Shown piece after piece: positions 59,780 through 64,000 of a stretch of 64,000 nucleotides of DNA. Below the pieces are notes generated by a model. It did no database searches. It saw nothing but the letters and a program-made list of their open reading frames with translations, and had not been told where the DNA came from. Origin of the DNA: Acanthaster planci (taxonomy: Eukaryota > Echinodermata > Asteroidea > Valvatida > Acanthasteridae). Every line of letters starts with the position of its first letter. The first letter of the stretch is position 1. The translations under genes were made by a program, and so were the position numbers. The stretch is taken from assembly GCF_001949145.1 (NCBI RefSeq), contig NW_019091382.1, positions 1,284,500 to 1,348,499 of the forward strand. The letters are read 5' to 3'.

Positions 59780-62214
59780 AGATAAACTTGTATTTTGGTT
59801 CTCCTGAGACAGACGCTTTCCCTCTTGTTAAATCCTCTTTTTAAATGGCTTGTCGGTCAAGGGAAAAAGTACAGTTCTTTACTTCGATCTCTTTTGACCA
59901 GTTCATACAGTCCGAGAATGAAACTGTAAAGTTTCCTCTGTTTGATTCAGAAAGAAATTTCTTTTCACAATATTTTATAGTCTTTCTAATACTTCACTAA
60001 CAGAAATGTTTCTTAAACCTATTTTCGTGTCAGCCGTTGCAGCTAATTTTTCCCTGATTATTTATGAGGTCATTATATTTTACTCAAACATTTTTAATCA
60101 CTTTTCCCCTTTCCTCTAATGGTTACCTTTAAAAATGCAGTTTTTAGATCCAGCTAAAGCAGGTGGCAGTGACCTCAAGCCAGCAATCCAGTCAAAATAT
60201 CCTGCCCTGTATTTTAACTTCTTTTTCCCCTTTCATTTCTTTTATTGAAGTAAAAACTCCTGAGTTCGTAACATTCATCTGGGTCATTTATCAAAGTGCT
60301 GTTTCTACTGAAATAGACCATACACTTATAAATGACCAAAACAGAAAGAGTTGTTCATTCACTTTGCAATCTGTGAAGTTGAATTGGTTTGTTGAACTGG
60401 TTAAACTCTGGCCATTCAAATTTGAGACAGAAGATGCCAACTGGAAAAAAAGGATGATAACATTTCTGTTTCCAAAACTTTGATTGGTTTTAAGGGTCAT
60501 TTCAAAACAAAAAAATGAGATTTTTTAAGAGGGTATCTGTTTTCATTGTTGCTTTGCTTTCTTCGTTTTTGTCTGTTGTTTTTATAAGCTGTGGAGTTAC
60601 TGAAGACAAAATATTCAAATTCATTTACCAAATTGGGTATCAATTCTTGTTTTTAATATCAGTCCTGTTCGCTCACCGTTTATGCTGTTTTAAGTTTTCC
60701 TTTGTCTGAAAACCATTTGTCTCATTAGTCCCAAGACCATGTTTTCGTCTTTGCCTTACGTTCCTTGACATATCTATTCGTGTCAGGCCAATATGGAGAA
60801 AGTATTATCAATATTGTTTATTTCATGAATCAATTATGATCTACAGTTTGTCCGGAAGAATTAAATCAAGGAAGCACAGGTGATTCACCAAGTTATTTGT
60901 GATGCCGTCTTGTTTTGTTTTTTTTTAAACCTGGGTGCGTTTTGGTATGCCGTAGACCCTAAACTCGCCATCGTTTCTGTTGTCGCGTTGCCGACAGCGC
61001 TTGCATTATGTGAAGTCTTTATCGTTCCGGTTTAATGGAAACATTTCTACTTTGGCGTATTATGATGATACCGGTTTTTAGAAAACATCAACTCGCGTTG
61101 AGGCACAGTGCTCAATGTCATGGACCCTAAGATCGGGCAAGACCGAAATGGAGACGGAGCCAATACGCGGACTCGAGCACAGACCCTATTCTATCCAGGG
61201 ATTTGAAATAGCGCCCTCTGTTGAACGACGGTCTGCGTTATACTTTTCTAGTGGCGGGATACTCGACTAAAACTTTTCATTACACGTGCGTGGTAGCGAA
61301 AATGTCTCGGATTAATTGATTGACTTTAGAATGCTGTCTTATGTCGAGTTCAAGACCTTTTAACCGTCTGTCTAGTTAGAATAAGGAATTTTTTTTGGAG
61401 AAAAAGTGTTCAGCATTTATGTTTTTGAACTGGGGTAAATGTATTCGTGTCGAAAACCATAGAGTTGGTGTTTTAAATTTACTTTAGCCTGGAGATGCAA
61501 GAATAGTGTAACGAGTGCTGTGATCAGGCAAACAAATACACAATGACTGCCCGGTCTGGAAATCCACAACTCTTCCAATTTTGCACTAGGAATCTTCACA
61601 GATTCAGCGGGGCTCACAAGCCTGTAACTAGGACTTTTCGTAGGGTGCAAATCCTCAACAAAGCGGACTGAGCATAGATCTTTTGCTTTTTTGTTGTTTT
61701 GAAAAACAGCAAGATTCATTGAGGTCGTACTAACTGTTTTTTGGGGGGGTTACAAGTAAACTCCCGAAGAGGGGATTGACTGGGGCGAAAAATACCGAAG
61801 CGCACGGCATCTTGTTTGGAGCAAAATGTTCCACTTTTGTTCAGAATCTTTTCTTGCTTCAAAAGCAAACCTTTAAGTCCCGTGGGGGGATGTGGATGTA
61901 CCCCCCGCCCCAGATACGGGCTTGGCTCACAGCACCTGATGCCACGTGAGGCTTTTTTTCGCGAACTTGACCGACAGAAACGAACCTAATTATCTCTATC
62001 ATTATGATATACTTTGCTGCCCCCAAATATCGCTGACAAAGTCGAAAGATTAGTACACAGTCCAGGAAATATACCGGATGACTGCCTGCTCAAAAGTTGT
62101 CCCTTTTTCCCAATGACTTGCCAGTGAACTTGAAGACCGTGCGCAAAACATGGGTCAGCACAAATAAATCATTCATGTCATTGGTGTAGGGTAGGTACAG
62201 GGGATGTGTATTCG

Positions 62215-63190
62215 GTTTTTTTTTTCGATTTGAAAACGAAAAAGAAATTGAAAAACAATTCAATTTGAAGAAAAAGCTAAAATCAAAAAAGAAAGAGAGT
62301 CGTTTCTTGTTTCTCCATTTGAAAATGAAAAATGTAGAAGAAAGGAAAATAAACCACTTCTTGTTTTTAATGTTAAAAGCAGTAAGCGAAAACAAAAATA
62401 ATTTCTTCTCAGTTTCATTTAATCCGAATTTCACCTTATAGGGCAGGTAAGCTGCTGGTTGGTCCGTGCACGTTTCGTTCATTCGTTTTCTCGAAAAACT
62501 AAATTGAATAAAAAGTCGTTTTTTGTTTTTCAGTGTGAAAAATTAAACAACAAAAACTGCAAAACGAATCGTTTATTGTTTTTTTTTTCAGTTTGGAACG
62601 AAAATAATGAAATATAGAAATTGGGTGTTTCTTGCTTTATTTTAAGTGTGAAAATATCGCAATCTGTCGATGTACTTTTTGAAGAATGAAAAACAATCCC
62701 ATTTGTTGCTTCTCCTTGATTTGACTTCATAGTTTGAAAAAAGGACGCGATGGCTACCTCCCGAACATTAATCATGAAACGGCAGAGAACCAGCCGACCT
62801 CAAATTAACTAGAACTGCGCGTCTTGCGAGGCGGAATTCGAATTAAAATGGAATTTCAAAGAAATTACATTCGTTTTCCGTTTACCTTTTTTTTTAACGA
62901 GAAATGAGTTGTCAGTAATCCTTTGCCAAGCTTTTTGTTTTCAAATGGAAAAAAAGGAGAAACGAGCCTTTTTTCAATTTTAAGGTTTTTTAAAATGAAA
63001 ATCATCAAGGACTTGTTTTTCACAAATTGAACGAACGAATTGTGTATGGACCAAATGAACTGGTACAAAGCCTGTTTATTCGGGTTTATGCAAGAGTGAA
63101 GCTGGGGTTGCACCAAGGGCCATGCCCCCCCCCCGAGCAACCTGTTTTTAAATAATGAGACAAGGGCATATTTTCCGGTATTTTTCATTT
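62215..63190. repeat. AT-rich degenerate repeat (TTGAAAACGAAAAA-like)
   Basis: Variants of TTGAAAATGAAAAATG, CGTTTCTTGTTTCTC and TTTTTCAGTTTGGAACGAA recur over about 1 kb. Open frames here on the minus strand are Phe/Lys-rich and reflect composition. It looks like a decayed minisatellite or an AT-rich transposon body. Confidence 0.5.
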
Positions 63191-64000
63191 TCCTTCAATC
63201 AAAAACGTGTAAAGGGTAAAATGTAGCCCCATCCCTCCGAAAAGCCATGAAAGGGCACATACAAAATGTCCAGCCCCATAACAAATGAGCCACCTCCGAA
63301 CATTTCTTCTGGATCTGTCTGTGGATTTATACAGATTCTACTAATATTTTGTCGAAGTTTTCCCGCCTTTAGTCAACGTTGACAGAATTTTGCATTAGAA
63401 AGAAATGGGTTTATTGCACACGCTGAAAATTGTAAAAATCCTTATTAGGAAATTTGAGTCGTATATTGGGTCATTTCGAACCTCTCATATGATACCAATG
63501 CCGTACAAAAATAACGCTGATATTGAGGTTAGCTTCTAAAGTTGCCAGAATGCGAAAGCTGGGCACTCTCAAAAGTGCCAAGCATTGGTATGATTTTTTT
63601 TCTTCGCACATACAATCTGCCGCTGAAGGACCCAGGGATGAAGGGTGCTATCGATCTCCCTCCCCCCGCTCTTTTCGGTTGAAAGGTGACAATTTCTCTT
63701 TCTCTTCAAAGAATATTCCCATTTACACGCGATGCCTCATTGTAATCTGATATCTGCAATTCATACTAAGCCTTAAACGTACTTCTTATGAAGGTACGTG
63801 ATAAATTGTTTTCCAGACGAACATTAAATTACTGGTGATAATCAGTCAACCATTATTTTTAGGCATCCTCCGGCTGCGTATCAGCTACTGTCATCTCGGG
63901 CTATAATTGCTATCCCAGCTCAGTTTGTAAGTGTGTACGGGCACCGTTTTTCGCCGACAATTTGTAGATCATGTTAAGACACACATAGCATTGGCTCGTT

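Larger units (their letters stand above)
51191..64000. other. Downstream region with repeats only
   Basis: No conserved exon was recognised on either strand. Contents named separately: a decayed tRNA-like segment at 52130-52230, repeat D copy 2, a 192-bp tandem duplication, two MITE A copies, a SINE at 57.4-57.7 kb, and a degenerate AT-rich repeat at 62.2-63.2 kb. Open frames here (for example 60163-60483) are AT-rich and match nothing I know. Confidence 0.55.

Noticed and set aside
60163-60483. 106-codon frame at 60.2 kb as a small gene
   Set aside because: No recognised homology, AT-rich, no promoter or splice context. It may be chance.
62090-63188. Phe/Lys-rich minus-strand frames
   Set aside because: They are AT-rich, low-complexity repeats with no conserved motif.

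Overview
The window is animal nuclear DNA. Genes are split into short, GC-rich exons (about 47-350 bp) with GT/AG introns, set in AT-richer introns and intergenic DNA full of dispersed and tandem repeats. Two conserved genes could be rebuilt exon by exon, both on the + strand. All reading phases match across every junction. The protein similarity (close to vertebrate proteins but not vertebrate), the tRNA-derived SINE-like repeats and the many ACATGTAC palindromic runs suggest a marine invertebrate, perhaps a deuterostome such as an echinoderm or hemichordate. That assignment is an inference and is weak.

Region 1 (1-15.6 kb) holds the 3' two-thirds of a CLCN6 orthologue, a late-endosomal 2Cl-/H+ exchanger. 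Sixteen exons from 202 to 13822 encode about 717 residues, from the gating-glutamate GKEGP motif to the stop codon; the 5' exons lie outside the window. A candidate poly(A) signal is at 15604. Its introns carry a Tc1/mariner-like MITE, a G-rich minisatellite and an 8-bp-TSD MITE that contains the first assembly gap.

Region 2 (15.6-22.8 kb) is intergenic. It holds a (CCGG)n tract, a decayed GACTCGAGTC-type repeat, a tRNA-derived SINE and a candidate first non-coding exon for the next gene at about 17.74-17.87 kb.

Region 3 (22.9-51.2 kb) is a complete class IA PI 3-kinase catalytic subunit gene of the PIK3CA type. Seventeen coding exons from 22888 to 50523 encode 1048 residues, and a poly(A) signal with a T/G-rich downstream element follows at 51170. 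The ABD, RBD, C2, helical and kinase domains are all present, with intact DRHN and DFG motifs. In three places (before exon 15, before exon 17, after the stop) a tandem array of about 60-130 bp units includes the edge of the exon itself.

Region 4 (51.2-64 kb) has no gene I can support. It holds dispersed repeats, two more MITE copies, a recent 192-bp tandem duplication, a SINE and a long AT-rich degenerate repeat.

The two genes are not known to act in one pathway. Their adjacency is notable because human CLCN6 and the paralogue PIK3CD both lie in 1p36.22. The less expected content is structural: a four-copy MITE family with 8-bp target duplications, several other inverted-repeat families, and the tandem arrays seeded from PIK3CA exon edges.
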